Of a stretch of DNA of 64,000 nucleotides, positions 9,701 to 21,870 are shown in pieces. Under the pieces are notes generated by a model that saw only the letters and a list, made by a program, of their open reading frames with translations, had not been told where the DNA came from and ran no database searches. The position numbers were made by a program, and so were the translations under genes. Each line of letters starts with the position of its first letter. Position 1 is the stretch's first letter. The stretch is from Elmis aenea. Lineage: Eukaryota > Arthropoda > Insecta > Coleoptera > Elmidae. Location: the NCBI GenBank assembly GCA_947652605.1, contig OX393579.1, forward strand, positions 2,232,001 to 2,296,000. Direction: 5' to 3'.

Positions 9701-12700
9701 TGTTATCTAAAGAAACTTCTTAAAAACTCAATTTTGCAACTGTTTCTTGTAACTCTTAAGAAATTGGTCCAGAGTGGGACGACAACTTAAGATGTTCATC
9801 ACATTGCAAACATCTCAAAACACTTTTCGGCATGTTTTCGTGTTAATCTACTTTATATCACGACTAAGACCTTATCAGCATCGCAAATTTAGTATAAATT
9901 CGGCACGTTTCGGCACGAGGTTCCTAAAACTGAATACAAATTCCGCTAATCTTGATTCGACGAATGTTTAAGAAAATTTTATCACCGACTCCGAATATAT
10001 CAACTTGCCAGACTTGCGATTTTGATGGATCTAGAACCGATATTTTATGTTTTACGTTCACTGCATGACTTTACTTTAACATACTTGTGTTTCATTTTTG
10101 CTTAGAGATGGTTTTCTGTCTAAAGCAGTATATTGTAGAGTTAGTATTAATCAAAAACAAGATTGATATTAGGTTGATACATTTTTTAAAGTAAATTAAA
10201 AGAGGAATCCAAAAATATACAAATATAGAGGGTGTTCCGTTTAAAATTTTGAGTCGGTTTCCGGTTGAACCGGGAATCGTATTGCAACCTTAATATTTTA
10301 ATCGAAACCAGAAAATATGATAAGGATCAGATATCAAATTTTATTGTAACATCTTTAATACTGTTCTACATATTTGTCTGTTTCAATATTTATTCTCAGC
10401 ACTGTGTATATCAAACTAGGGTAAAAAATATACCTTGGAATTATGCAATGTTTATCTAAATTTACGTAGCTGATATATTTAAATAAGTTTTATTAAGACT
10501 TAATGTCCGTTGAATCACAAAATTAACGGCTACACTCAACTATAAATAAAGTGGGCATATTATATTTCAACTAAAAGCCCATAAATTTAAATATTTATGT
10601 GTCATTTTGGCGAGGCGGTTTTTGCTATCAAATTTATTTTTTTTCGAGCAAACGAAATATATGTAGCTGCTGCCATCAGTAGCAAATGCAACTCGCTCAG
10701 ACATGTTGCGAAACACTTTGTTAAAAATGGTGTTTAATATGTACAGGAATCGTCAAAGGTAATGCGAATATTAATAAAACATTTTGGTTGGAGAAACAAC
10801 TTGATGCAAAATTAAGTTCTGTACCGAGTTGGCACTCGGGTACAAATTCATTTAAAAGCTTCGTTGACTGTAATTTGAACTTAGTTTATATTAAACTTTG
10901 GTTAATTAATTAAATACGCATCCATGTACGTAAATAATATCTTGCTGCCTTGTGTAAATAAGCTTAATTAAAAATCACATATCTTTTCCCTCTAAGGGAT
11001 TCTCTTTGAAACACAATGCCAAATTTAAACTCCCTTACTTTTAGTGATCTTTAATCAAGCTCATTCATATTAATAAACGGATCAGTTAAATAATCCATCA
11101 TTTTATCATAGTCTTAGGCACTAATTTTTGAGTTGTTTTTGATTGCTAATAATTTGATTATAATTTTTAAAAAAATTGCGTAAAAATAAATACAGAAGGA
11201 TGGGTGCTTACTGGACATAAAGTAAATTAAATAAGGCAGAGTTGAACTAAGTTTTAAAATGTATGCAGCTAAATCTTTAGAGCTTACTCGACATATTTAT
11301 TTTTTTTTAAATGAAAAGGGCGCTTGTAATATCTCTACCGGTCTGAAAGATACTTTTCAGGCTGTTTAAATTAATAGGTTTTTGGATGCTAGTGTAGATT
11401 TTGAGAGAAAACTTTTAAACAAAATGTTGCATCACTAATATGGGTAGATAACGTGCAACGAGAAGGTTACTTTTTTTAATTTCTTATTCTTGGTTAATTT
11501 TACATAATTTTTTGGATAACATAAAGCTGATGTGTGTTTTTGGCAATATAGTTGGCCCTACTGAACTATATTTCGTGGCTCACAAAGCCAATATAGCACA
11601 CACATACGCCCAAGTATTATTTTTGTTGAAAATAACTCGGTCACACTGACCACGGATCAAAACAAACATTTTAATGCAAATAATTTTTAATGGTCGGCAA
11701 ATCAGTTGGACTGTGTTAAATATTTAAAGTCAATAAACCGCAGTTAATATCCTTTTAGTGCCTGTAATAATGATTACATGCAGTTTTAAATAAAGTTGCA
11801 CGCAAACCGTAATGCCATAATGCTTTTTGACGGTACCGTAGCATGCAGTAGGTAATGGATAATGCTATATCAATTTATTAAATATTTTACTGTTAAACTC
11901 GTTTTCAGACAGTATCAAATCGTAAGCAGTAGTTTATTATTGGATTGATATTAGACTAGCTCACCTGTGCACAAAAGAAGCACCATTACCTTAAGTTATT
12001 CTTATTTATCCTTTATATAACGTTTTTTTATTTATACTAAACGATGTTATGTGTGTTAATATCTCGTAGTTTTTGTATTAAGTGCATTTTTTTGGTTACA
12101 TATGGGTAACAAAAACTCGGAAGGTTTGAATCTCGTACTACGTTTCGTGCCCAGTTAGAGGTTTAACTTCAAGATACTTGTCGTTAAGGCTAGTTAAAAA
12201 AATAACTGTAGGCTTTTTCAATTTCTCTGTCCATTTATGTTGCGAATGGAGGTTAATGGAGTGTGAAGTGAAGTGAAGCTTGAAGATGTGTAAACTTCGA
12301 AGCGGTTTTCTGAAACTTTGACGTGGGTAATGATTACTTGTATTGTGATTGTCAGGGGTGCATGATAATTTCGCTTGATTATCTGATTTTGTGGATGTAT
12401 TTTTGTGACATTTGCTTTTAGAAGAGCTGATGGTCGTTTTCAAAGTCATTTATTTTGGTAATGCAGTGTTTTTTTTTGAATCTTTGGCACAGCTTTCTCT
12501 AGAAGAATAAGCAACAATATACTGACTTGAGATTGTATGTATATGATAAACCTCTATCATACAAATATGTTGGTAATATTATTAAATTAATCTTTTAAAG
12601 TATCTAGTGAAGTAATCAGATAGATGTCTCATTATTTTAAATACGTTTAAAAAAAGGTTTTTCTTGTTAAATAAATTGGTAGCCTTTAAAAATACAAACT

Positions 12701-12749
12701 TTAAAAATTCATTTGCCCAATTAATAACTAAGAAGTGCTATTTCACCTT
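9701..12749. other. AT-rich tract with a solo TE-end-like motif
   Basis: The only structure seen is TATAGAGGGTGTTCCGTTT at 10214-10232 followed by CGGTTTCCGGTTGAACCGG. It resembles a worn terminus of the TACAGGGTGTT type, but no partner end is found. A 103-codon minus-strand frame (12138-12449) matches nothing. Confidence 0.4.
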
Positions 12750-12870
12750 AAGTTTGTTCAAAAACGGTCTAAAATAATTTTTTATAATTCTTCAATTCCA
12801 AGTGCATTTTTTGTTGGTAAAAATTCGAAAGTTTTGCAATGGTCTTTATATCTTTATACCTTAAACTTAT
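12750..12870 (-). repeat. Solitary partial copy of the 170-bp unit, inverted
   Basis: Compared with the complement of the array at 8731-9700, this stretch shares GTTTGTTC, then ACGGTCTAAAAT (array ACCGATTAAAAAT), TTTTTATAATTCTTCAA, the marker CCAAGTG, and TTTTTTGTTGGTAAAAATTC. It is one partial unit in the opposite orientation, more than 3 kb from the array. The unit therefore also exists dispersed. Confidence 0.6.
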
Positions 12871-15330
12871 TAAGAGGTAGTACGGTAGTAGTAATAAGTC
12901 CTTTTCTAAAATAAAAGAAGAACTGATAATAACGCATTACCGAATGACGGATTAAAACGCTTCTCTAATTGTTTCGCATCAAAAATTTACTGTAACGATT
13001 ACTTTAAAGGGAGTAATTAATATTTCATAAATGAACCAGACTGATTGATTAATAAAGATGTACGTAGGATACGCCGCCTGACGGTTTAAATTAGAAGCTT
13101 GCTTGGTAATACATCATCGGAATATACTAAATACTACATCGTTAATTACAATTTAACTTTTTTCATAGTTTATTATCACAGTGAATTTTGATCTAGAACA
13201 ATAACAACGTAGTTTAGAACAAGTTTAATAACAATAGGTGGTCAGGCTTCTTAACAAAGAATTTTTTGTTGTAAAATATATACCTACAGTGGTGTGCTTA
13301 ATGATATAACTATTACAAGGGATACATTTTTCAACATTTATTTGAAAAAGTTTAATCGTGCTTTGCCATACAGACCCGAATCGTCGATCTTATTAATTTT
13401 TGGCATCTTTATGTTATGCTATCTTATACTTTCGACGGGTATTGTCACCCATACTTTTTACAAATCCCTCAAAAATTAACTCACACTTAATTTTTTGTAT
13501 TTGGTGTAACAGAAACGGAGTTCTGACGTCTGATATTAGAAAACCACCGCATCGTTCTTTATTTAAACTGCATGAACATTGGATATGCGGAACAGATGTA
13601 CGAAACTTGACTTTTGTTAATATATTTATGAGGTTGAATTGCATAAAATAGTGCCAACTAATTCACAATTTGTATAAACAGAAGGGAAATGGCTTGAAAT
13701 AAATGGCGTTTTAATTTAAGTATTAATATTTATCCAGATAAAATAATATAAATGACACCATCGTAAGATAATAATTCATAATAAATTAAAAGAGCGTTTC
13801 TAGAGACGACGTTTATAAGTTTGTAGAAATGTTAGGCCACTTTTAAAAATTGCTGATAAAAAGAAGGAAGTTTTAAAACTGGTCTAGTAAATCCTTAAGT
13901 AATATTCTTCATAGATAACGGAATAAGTAATTGTAAAGAAACCTTATTTATATTTTATAGAAAAGTCTCTTATCTGTTTTTTAAGTTGTATTCGCGTTTT
14001 TTTTTTTTTTAATTTTTGTGTAGACACTGGTAAAGATATTGTCAATAAAATTTAATGACGTTAAATATTTAAATTATCAACTGTTATACAGCTCCTCAGA
14101 TTATTTTAACTGGCTACTTGGTTGTTATTCATCAAATATTTAAATGACAAGTACTTTCCTGAATGATATATTTACACGGCAAAGAGAGAAATTTGTTCCA
14201 TTCTTTGTGTCGTCTTGTAAAGTGTCTGTTTGCTAACTTTTCTTATTTTATTTTGTGCGAAACTTCTACGATGAAAGTTAAGAATAAATACGAACAGCAA
14301 ATACTATCAAATAAACCGTGTTTGCTTTGAAAATTTGTTGATAAATTAGCCTGTAGGCTGTAGGTATCGGTACACAGAACTTTTCAATAATGGTCTTATT
14401 TTTCTTCCCACCTTTATATTCGTGCGGAAAAATTGTAAAGGTACTTCATTGTTTAAAGCTTTTTAAGTTATACTTTAATTAATTTTAAATATTATTAAGG
14501 AAATCACAGCACATTTACAATTTTTTGTTAACTAATTTTATCCGTGCCATTGTGACAAACAAACAGCTTTATTCTTTTCGTTTTTTTTTTGTAACGCTGT
14601 GACAGTTTGGTTCAGTCATTGTCGCACCTCTGCTATTTTTCATCTCAATTTTCTACGTCTGTCAGTTTATTATAAATTATTTTCATGTTCAAAATTGTCC
14701 TGTAGTTTAGCTGCCATTCTTGAAAATCAAGTTACAAAAAAACTATTGCTTCCTTTTGTGTTTCTCAAACAAATAAAATGTCGTTATTTCCATGCGTTGA
14801 AGTAAACAAACGACATTACATGACAATGCGAATCTTTCTTAAAATAAATGTTAAGCTTTATCGATAAAATATTTTGCTAAACTCTAATCGGAGACGGAAC
14901 TAGGCCACGATGTAATGCAAATTTAATGCTCCACAAATTCAATGCAGAAACGGAATGCGTTTAAAAATAACGAAAATCGCATCAAACGAATTAATTTGTG
15001 CACATTCGTCATTTGCGCCGATTAAAAATCGAGGTAATAAATCAAATTTACGGGCACGAGTACATGTGAACACCGAAATAATATTGGCGTTCACTCATGG
15101 CTTCGTGGGTTTCATAAATTAGTTTAACTCGTTAATCAAAAATTACGGTTCCACTCAAACCAATTAGCGGGAACAAAAACTGCAGCTTATGACGAAATAA
15201 AAAAGTGCAGTTGAAAATTGAAGGGAGATTTATAGCTCGGCTTGATGTGTGAACACGAAGTGTACCAAAAATTAATCCATCCCAATCGTTTTTGAAACAC
15301 AAACGTTGAAATTGGCTGCTATTTATTGGG
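12871..15330. other. AT-rich tract, then a higher-complexity island at 14.88-15.33 kb
   Basis: Overlapping frames on both strands at 13294-13651 match no family. From about 14880 the sequence becomes less repetitive and less AT-rich and includes an octamer ATGCAAAT (14914-14921) beside TAAT cores. This is the look of conserved regulatory DNA. No gene is seen. Confidence 0.35.
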
Positions 15331-15959
15331 TCAGTATTTAGAAACATTTTGAATCAGTATTTTAATTAACGGGCCAGTATTTATAATAAAATATTAGTAC
15401 GTAATAGTGGTCAGTATTATATCGCATCATACAAAAACTGTCAGTATTTTAAATACTTGTTCAATCAGTATTTATACTTTTTTTTTAATGAAAAGAAACC
15501 AATAAGCTTTGTTATCATTATTTATTAAAAAAAGCTTATAGATATAAATGATTGAGGGCCAGAGTGAAGGTTAGATAAAGCTTTTAAAAATTGAAAACAA
15601 ACTTATTCGGTTAATTTTCATTATTTATTTAAAAAACAAAAGCCTTAAACTACTTTTAACCTGACCCTCTATTACTCCTCAAGTGGTTGAGAGTTAGGTT
15701 AAAAGTTAAAGTTTTTTCTTTTAATGAAAACAAAAGTATTAGGAATTTTTTTTAAATTAATTTAAAAATTTATTAGTTATACTCACCAAAAATGTAAATT
15801 TTATTTCCCAAAAATCAAAATACTGACCATGCAAGCTAAATTGTACTGACAAAATGCTATTTGATACCGACAGTTAATTATACTGACCAAAATATTCATT
15901 TATACTGACCAATTATGTTATGTTACGAAATACTGGCCATTATTCATTAAAAATACTGA
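15331..15959. mobile_element. Element with inverted TCAGTATT iterons at both ends
   Basis: Six copies of (T/C)CAGTATT lie in one direction on the left (15331, 15354, 15374, 15411, 15441, 15465). Seven copies of the complement AATACTG(A/G), one of them variant, lie on the right (15821, 15844, 15865, 15881, 15903, 15931, 15954). The outer pairs align with extra shared bases, for example TCAGTATTTTAAT and GGCCAGTATTT. The interior (15490-15780) holds poly-T and repeated TTTTAATGAAAA and AAAGCTT motifs but no coding frame. Clustered inverted iterons at both ends are typical of non-autonomous hAT or similar DNA transposons. I could not find a clean target duplication, so the class and exact ends are uncertain. 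Confidence 0.65.
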
Positions 15960-16475
15960 ATAATAAATTCAGGTGGTTGAAAATTACGCTTTTAAAAATT
16001 AAAATAATAGTTTTCAACCGGGTTATTAAGAAATTTTCGATTTTTTTGATAAAATATTGTGTTCATGAAGGATTCCGTAATTAATTTATCACTGTAATCG
16101 TTTATATGCGCTCTCATTATTTAAATGTTTGGTATGAATTTGCGCACACTTTGACGCTGTTATAATGGTACTGTTATCAAAATTTACACCTCATAATCCT
16201 GAAATGTGAAAACTGAAGGAGTTCAGTGGTTACTTTCTGGAGTAGTTTGTTGGCGGATGCGGTGTGCCGTTGGGTGAAGTGGCTCTGTGATTACCGAAGC
16301 GCAGATAGACATTCGGTGAAGTTCTTAGCGGCTTAAGAATCTTGAAATGGTCTTGAAACGGTCTTGAAACTTGTTAATCGTCAACGATGAACTGAATTCT
16401 GAACTTGCTCAATACCTTTTTTTTCAATTAAACGACTATAAAACGGTAAATACTTGAGTAATATGAGCGATTCGT

Positions 16476-16691
16476 TTAATAACATGAATAATAACAAAAC
16501 ATTCCTTCTGCTTCGATACCTTGATTAAAGCTATCATGCATTTTTTTGAAATATTTTTGGTATTCTTATTTCAAAATCGCTTCCAAAATCTCGAATTTTT
16601 CTACAATCATATCAGAACGGTTTCCTTTTACCTTTAATTTTATTTTCGGGGAAACTCATAAGTCGCAGACAGCCAAATCAGGCGAATACAG
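16476..16691 (-). pseudogene. Mariner transposase C-terminal fossil
   Basis: One minus-strand frame, broken by two stops, reads YSPDLAVCDL, a stop, then VSPKIKLKVKGNRSDMI, EILEAILK, a stop, EYQKYFKKMHDSFNQGIEAEG. This is the C-terminal part of a mariner transposase. SPDLA-x-CD contains the last catalytic aspartate of the DDD triad, and PKIKLKVKG and the closing helix with W/F-x-K-x-x-x...EG occupy the expected places. The first two catalytic aspartates should lie at higher coordinates, but that region (16700-17100) is too degraded to read with confidence. It lies in an AT-rich tract, and no terminal repeats were found. Confidence 0.75.
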
Positions 16692-19146
16692 CTAGTGATC
16701 GAGGACCACAACGTCCTATTTTGCATTTATGGCCTGTGATTTAAAGTTCCATAACTAGAATACAAAAACTAATCTGATATTTTAAGTATTTGCGAACCTG
16801 TGCACTACACACTCTTTTTCATCCCGTAAAACTTTAAGCCCGTTAAAAATGTTTCTTGCACAAGATATGCATCCTATACTGTCTACGAATGGGGCATTCA
16901 AAGCGGAAAATTACAAAATACTTGGTCGGGGTACGCGTCACATATTTATTTTTGAATATATCTGTCATGGCTCGCTTTTATTTTGGGTTCATTTGAAACT
17001 AACATGCAATATCTGCATCCGGTGTCCAACCAGCTTCTGTTCAAATATTTAATTTTATCATTCCTAAAAGCGCAGCAGTTTTAAAATTTATGTTTTAGCC
17101 CAGGTGTTTTCGAAACTCGATTTGAAATTTTAATGGCGAACAGAAAAATATTACCTACTTACTTAAAGTGTATGCAGAGTTAAAATATTTATATTGCTAA
17201 ATAATTTTAAGTGTTGTTTCTTGCTCAATGTCCAGTCAAAAATCTTACAGCAAAATGTTGGCCTTAGAAAGAGTCAGCCATCAGGAGGTCATTACAGTAC
17301 AAATTCATCAAATAATTTGTGATAATTAATTGAAAGTAAAGTTCTTTGAAATTACATTTTATCTTCACCTCCTGGAACACTACAGTCGGCAAAAACTTAT
17401 CACACATTGCTTGCAAAATTTCCCCAATTTCCTAGCGGGTTTATTAATGATTTTGGTGTTTTCTTGTAAACTCTGCAGATACAATCATTAATCAATTTCT
17501 TGCGATCGAAAAGACATGGTTAGTGACGGATTCTAATTTAAACCAGTCGATAGCTTGTAAAATATAGAAAATTTTATAGCTTTCGTCATGGTCTATCAAA
17601 GCGCGGTTTAAAAAGATTTAGTAGATTCATAGCATAAAAATAAAAGGTTTTTTTATGTGGTTTGCTAGAGCCGTAAAGATAACATTATCTATAGGTAACA
17701 GGCAGGTCTTTTGATGTTATTAGGTAAGTACTAGATATTAAAGTCTTAAAAGTGCTGTATACTTATTTTATGTCCGTTGATGTCTGCGTTATGAAAACGG
17801 TCAAGGAATTTTCTTTATTATATTTGTCGTAAATTTCTGGTTATAGGGCTCATTCGTTTCGGCAATTTGCTATTTACAAAAAACCTATACAACGTATAGT
17901 ATTTTACTCTGCTAGTAGTAAATATTGGTTCAATAAGATACAAAAAATTGACTATCGTTTCTCAGAAACTAAGCAGGCTTTTTTAATTTCAACGGCGTCT
18001 TGCAATTACGGTGTTAACTATAAATTCTAAATTTCAAATTTCTACTGCTGATGATAAGAAAGTTTTAAATAAAATTCGAAATTTAAGTTAAGTTTTTTCC
18101 AGGATATTTCAGAAATTTGGCACAATTTGCATATTTTAACTTAAGATTCTTACTAAGCACATAATAGCACTTTTCTAATTTAATCACCTTTTTATTTTTA
18201 AACTCCTATATTCCCATGTTCAGTATGGTGAATTGTACACCCTGTTTAACACAATTGCTTTTGAATATTACGCAATTTTAAAAGTAACAACATATTTTGG
18301 TGTTTTTTGATGTGAATGCGCTTTTAGCCTAACCGAATCCTCATTTTTCTGTTTTCCACGAATTTCAATGACGTTCTGTGATTGACAACTTAACAAATTT
18401 ATCATGTCATGCCTTGCCAATGTAAATATTTATACTAATTACGTTTATTTTTACAGGTTTCCAGTTCGGCCAGCCTAGAGTATTGGTCCGAGTCGCCAGA
18501 TTTATTAATATTTGTGGATAAATTTCATAAAAAAGGTAACTAATTGATACGACGCATTACTTAGGCCAGGTTTCAAAATCAATTTCACTTGTAACGTTAA
18601 ATTTGAGGTATAAATCTTCCTGTAAAGTGAAATTTGTGTTATACGCGACATTGAAAGCTTCCAGGCTTTCATAAAAATATTTCATCACGGCTATATTTAT
18701 TATCCTATCAATCATTTTTGATATTTTTTATGGTTTTTTATGACATCGATACTAGGGGCTGGTTTTTAAATACATACTCGAGTAAGGTGTTATTACTGTA
18801 AGATACATTTACCTACACAAAATCACTTTTACTGAAGTTCGCCTTGTAATAATTTACACAAAATAATTTACACAAAAAAAAACCTATATTGCAGAAGTCG
18901 TCAAAATTGTCTAAGTATAATCGCTGTACGACAGATAATGTTATGTTTTGTAAAAATCTTATTTGTTTGAGACTACCATTGCTCATTGTTCTCGTGGATA
19001 GAACGCACTAAACTAGGAAATAAAAAAAGGGCGTAGGAAAATTAATACATCGTGCAAGCTTAGAAATGCACGATCAGTAACTTTTGATTAAATCGTATTA
19101 CTCAAAGCGTGTTTTTTTTATATTCTAAAGGATTGATCGTTTGTGT
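16692..19146. other. AT-rich tract; possible degraded mariner upstream part at its left
   Basis: The first few hundred bases may be the rest of the mariner fossil, but no motif survives. A frame at 16849-17052 is not recognised. The remainder shows nothing beyond AT-rich sequence. Confidence 0.35.
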
Positions 19147-19338
19147 TTATTTGCTTTTATGTATGAATATTAAAACAAAAGGGGTTGCTTTATAACATTT
19201 TCTTGATTTGCAAACAAATTCTCCACAGCTTTGAAAATAAATAATAGTCTGAAGGGGCCAAATCGGGAGATATGGGGGATGGTAGACGATTGTATATTTT
19301 GGTTTTAAACTTCGCAATTTGTTTTTACTTGCTTCCAT
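19147..19338 (-). pseudogene. Second mariner transposase C-terminal fossil, frameshifted
   Basis: The minus strand reads KNKLRSLKPKYTIVYHPPY. In a neighbouring frame from 19270 down to 19247 it reads SPDLAPSD, followed by YYLFSKLWRICLQIKK. HPPYSPDLAPSDYYLF is the diagnostic mariner motif around the third catalytic aspartate, which is preserved here. A frameshift falls between HPPY and SPDL, and a stop follows KKML. The wording SPDLAPSDY differs from the SPDLA-x-CD form of the fossil at 16.5 kb, so the two probably derive from different mariner families. No terminal repeats are seen. Confidence 0.78.
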
Positions 19339-20125
19339 GGTAATTACAGTCGGTACTGTGTATTAGAAATTATCTAGGCCAACTATATATTAATGCCCCC
19401 TTGTAAATGTTCGATTAGCGAATTCTAACCTGAAACAATAATTAAACTTATTGTATTTAGTTTTGATATTGTAGGAAATTACTTTAGAATAGTGTGAATG
19501 AGGTATCGCTTGTGTTAGCTCTAGTTAAGAGACTATAACCCAATCACAAGTGGTGTACTGATTTACTGGCCGGAAATTAGGTAATCTATCCGTCTTGTAT
19601 GCCGTCCAAGAGTTTTTCATCCGGAATGGACTTTACTCTGCATCACTGGTTAATCCTAACGGCCCCTGGCACCAGACCAAACCGCTAGAATCATTTGTAA
19701 ATTGTCCCATAACAATTCGTCTGCAAGTACATTAATGACGTCCAAAATTAATTTATTGCGCAAAAAATATCGGACATTAATTTTGTTGTCTTGCGTGTAT
19801 TTTGCAAAATTTATGGCGGTTGCTTTATTATGTATTTAACACTTCATAAAACATTATAAAAAGCGCTTTCGGTTTTTGGATATAGACCAATTCTTATTTG
19901 CTAGGCGAGATTCCGAACAGAATTTTGTGCGTTAATTAGTCAAAAGCGTGCAAAACTTAATTTAACAGGGTCAAGGCTTTTTTTGATGTACTATGATGGG
20001 CTGAATTTGCTCAGAGACAAGCTAGAAAATGCGATTTGACAAATATATAGAATTTGAACATTTAAATGTTTTGACTTAGCGCCACCACCTTCAAATTGTG
20101 TTAATACAAACTGATCATTTTGCCT
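19339..20125. other. Tract with a higher-complexity patch, nothing recognised
   Basis: A GC-raised patch at about 19560-19700 has no matching motif. It may be the upstream remainder of the mariner fossil or regulatory DNA. Confidence 0.3.
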
Positions 20126-20480
20126 AGTACAAGGGTGCATATTTGGTCGTTTTTTAAAACTCTTATACAAAATCTTTTAAGGTATTCATTTGCTCTATTT
20201 AAATAAAACTTTGCACATAAATATGTGCAGGATCTCTTCCTGTTAATAAAACTCTTGTTCAAATTTTTTAAATTTAAGTTACCATTTTTCAAAGTATTTT
20301 TTCTAACGTTTTGGTGCCTTTTTGGAAGTTTTTTACAACCCTTATACAAAATCTTTTAAGGTATTTTGTTTTAAATAAAATTCTGCACATAAATATGTTC
20401 AGAATTCCACCTTGTGTATTAAAACAGTTTTTCAAAACTTTTGTTATCATTTCCTGAGGTATATTTGTACTAAACATTAT
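20126..20480. repeat. Two-copy tandem duplication, period 179 bp
   Basis: CTTATACAAAATCTTTTAAG starts at 20162 and again at 20341. Around it both copies share GGTATT, TTTAAATAAAA, TGCACATAAATATGT and TTTTTCAAA, with substitutions and short indels elsewhere. On the minus strand both copies read YLKRFCIRV followed by L or V and KN. This explains two overlapping minus-strand frames there; I take those frames as accidental. The sequence differs from the 170-bp array at 8.7 kb. Confidence 0.7.
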
Positions 20481-21720
20481 TGTTTTGTCTTTATTATATT
20501 AGCAATCTGAGCATGTTGCCTGTCACTGTTGTTTTTGTACTGGTGCCAATTTATTAGTTGTTATATTCCACGTGTCAGAGAAATTAAACAGAAGGTTAAA
20601 ATTCGAAAATAACATATTGCCTACACATTCACAGGACGTCTTTGAAATTCAATGTTTTCAAAATTATTTGAGAGTGCAATAGTACTTATAAGTTAAATAT
20701 ATTTAAATGATCTTCGAGGATGTGTGATGTAATCTGAATTAAATAGGAAAAACGCTAAAGATACGAGTTTAAAAGTAATTTTTTAATTAAAAACATGTTA
20801 ACAGCGCGATACAATCAATGAAATTGTTGTAGGTTTGGAGTAGTGCTTGACAGAAGTGTTCTCGTAGCTACTTGCGATTTTCAGGAGCACACAATGAAAT
20901 TAAAATTTTGGTTGTCATGTAGCTGCTATTACAGAACAATTTGTAATAAGTTGATGTGAAGCTACATTATTTTTGTATCAGTTTTTGGAATTGTTTCCCT
21001 CATGTTATTTTTATGTTACCTATCGAATTTTACGCTTTGATTTTCATAATAAATTTTACAATAATACTGCCTACAGTTAGTCGATGTTTAGCAAAACTTT
21101 TGAGTTGCAGTTTTTTTGTTTGCTACAATTTGAATGAAACAAAATCGATTTCTTGATAAATGCTTGAGTTATTTAAACGATGCATTGATGGATATAAAAA
21201 AGTGTAATTAAAAATTATTTATTTTTTATAAATAACGAATCTCTTGCAAAAATGCTAGGCCAATTTGCTACTTACAAAGAGATGAGAGTCTCGAAACTGT
21301 GCTTGCATTTCTATAAGAGTTACTATAGTAAAATTGTAAGTGATTTATTTAATAAACACAATTGTTTATCAACGTTAATATTATTAGTAGAGATTACATA
21401 AATTAAAGTTCATTTTTTATTAAATGTATTGAAACATACAACATAGACCTTAAAAAATATTGCTGGATTTTTCCTGTAAACTATTGGTGGTCAAAAAATA
21501 ATTAGTATTAATTAATATACACTTTTAATTGCATGTTTTAGTTTAGAATTAAAGTTGAGTTATATAATTAAACCACCAAAATGTATTTGAAACTATAGGC
21601 GAACTCCTCAACTTGGAAGCAATTAGAAAATTTTGTTTTGATTTGATTTTATTGTGTCAGCAGTTTAACAAGATTTAACGTTAAACTAGATCAATAACAA
21701 AAGTATGTTTTGCCATTCTG
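20481..21720. other. AT-rich tract, nothing recognised
   Basis: Open frames such as 20956-21156 have background composition and no domain. Confidence 0.45.
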
Positions 21721-21870
21721 TGGCCAATGCTGACGTCACGAACTTTTTGGTCATTTATTACGTTTTGAGCTACTTTGTTGGGAAAACTTTGGCAGTATGT
21801 CATGTTTCGCATCAAATGTTATATATAGCGCGCGATTATAGACTACAAATAGAAAGTGTGCGTGAGTGCC
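21721..21870 (+). promoter_or_regulatory. Promoter-like cluster: CCAAT, CRE, TATA, donor
   Basis: GGCCAATG (CCAAT at 21724-21728) is followed directly by a perfect palindromic cAMP-response element TGACGTCA (21731-21738). About 80 bp further a TATATATAG (21820-21828) abuts GCGCGCG. About 30 bp past the TATA box the sequence reads GATTATAGACTAC, and a donor-like GC/GTGAGT lies at 21869-21876. The order and spacing fit a RNA polymerase II promoter with a very short non-coding first exon. No coding exon is recognised downstream. Each motif could arise by chance; only the arrangement is suggestive. Confidence 0.3.

Noticed and set aside
11259..11369. 36-codon frame MYAAKSLELTRHIYFF...
   Set aside because: Protein-like at first glance, but no family recognised and a stop soon follows.
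12138..12449. 103-codon minus-strand frame
   Set aside because: Among the longest frames, but it is Ser/Thr/Lys/His rich with no domain, no raised GC and no flanking signals.
13294..13651. Overlapping frames on both strands
   Set aside because: Mutual shadows in AT-rich DNA; no domain in any frame.
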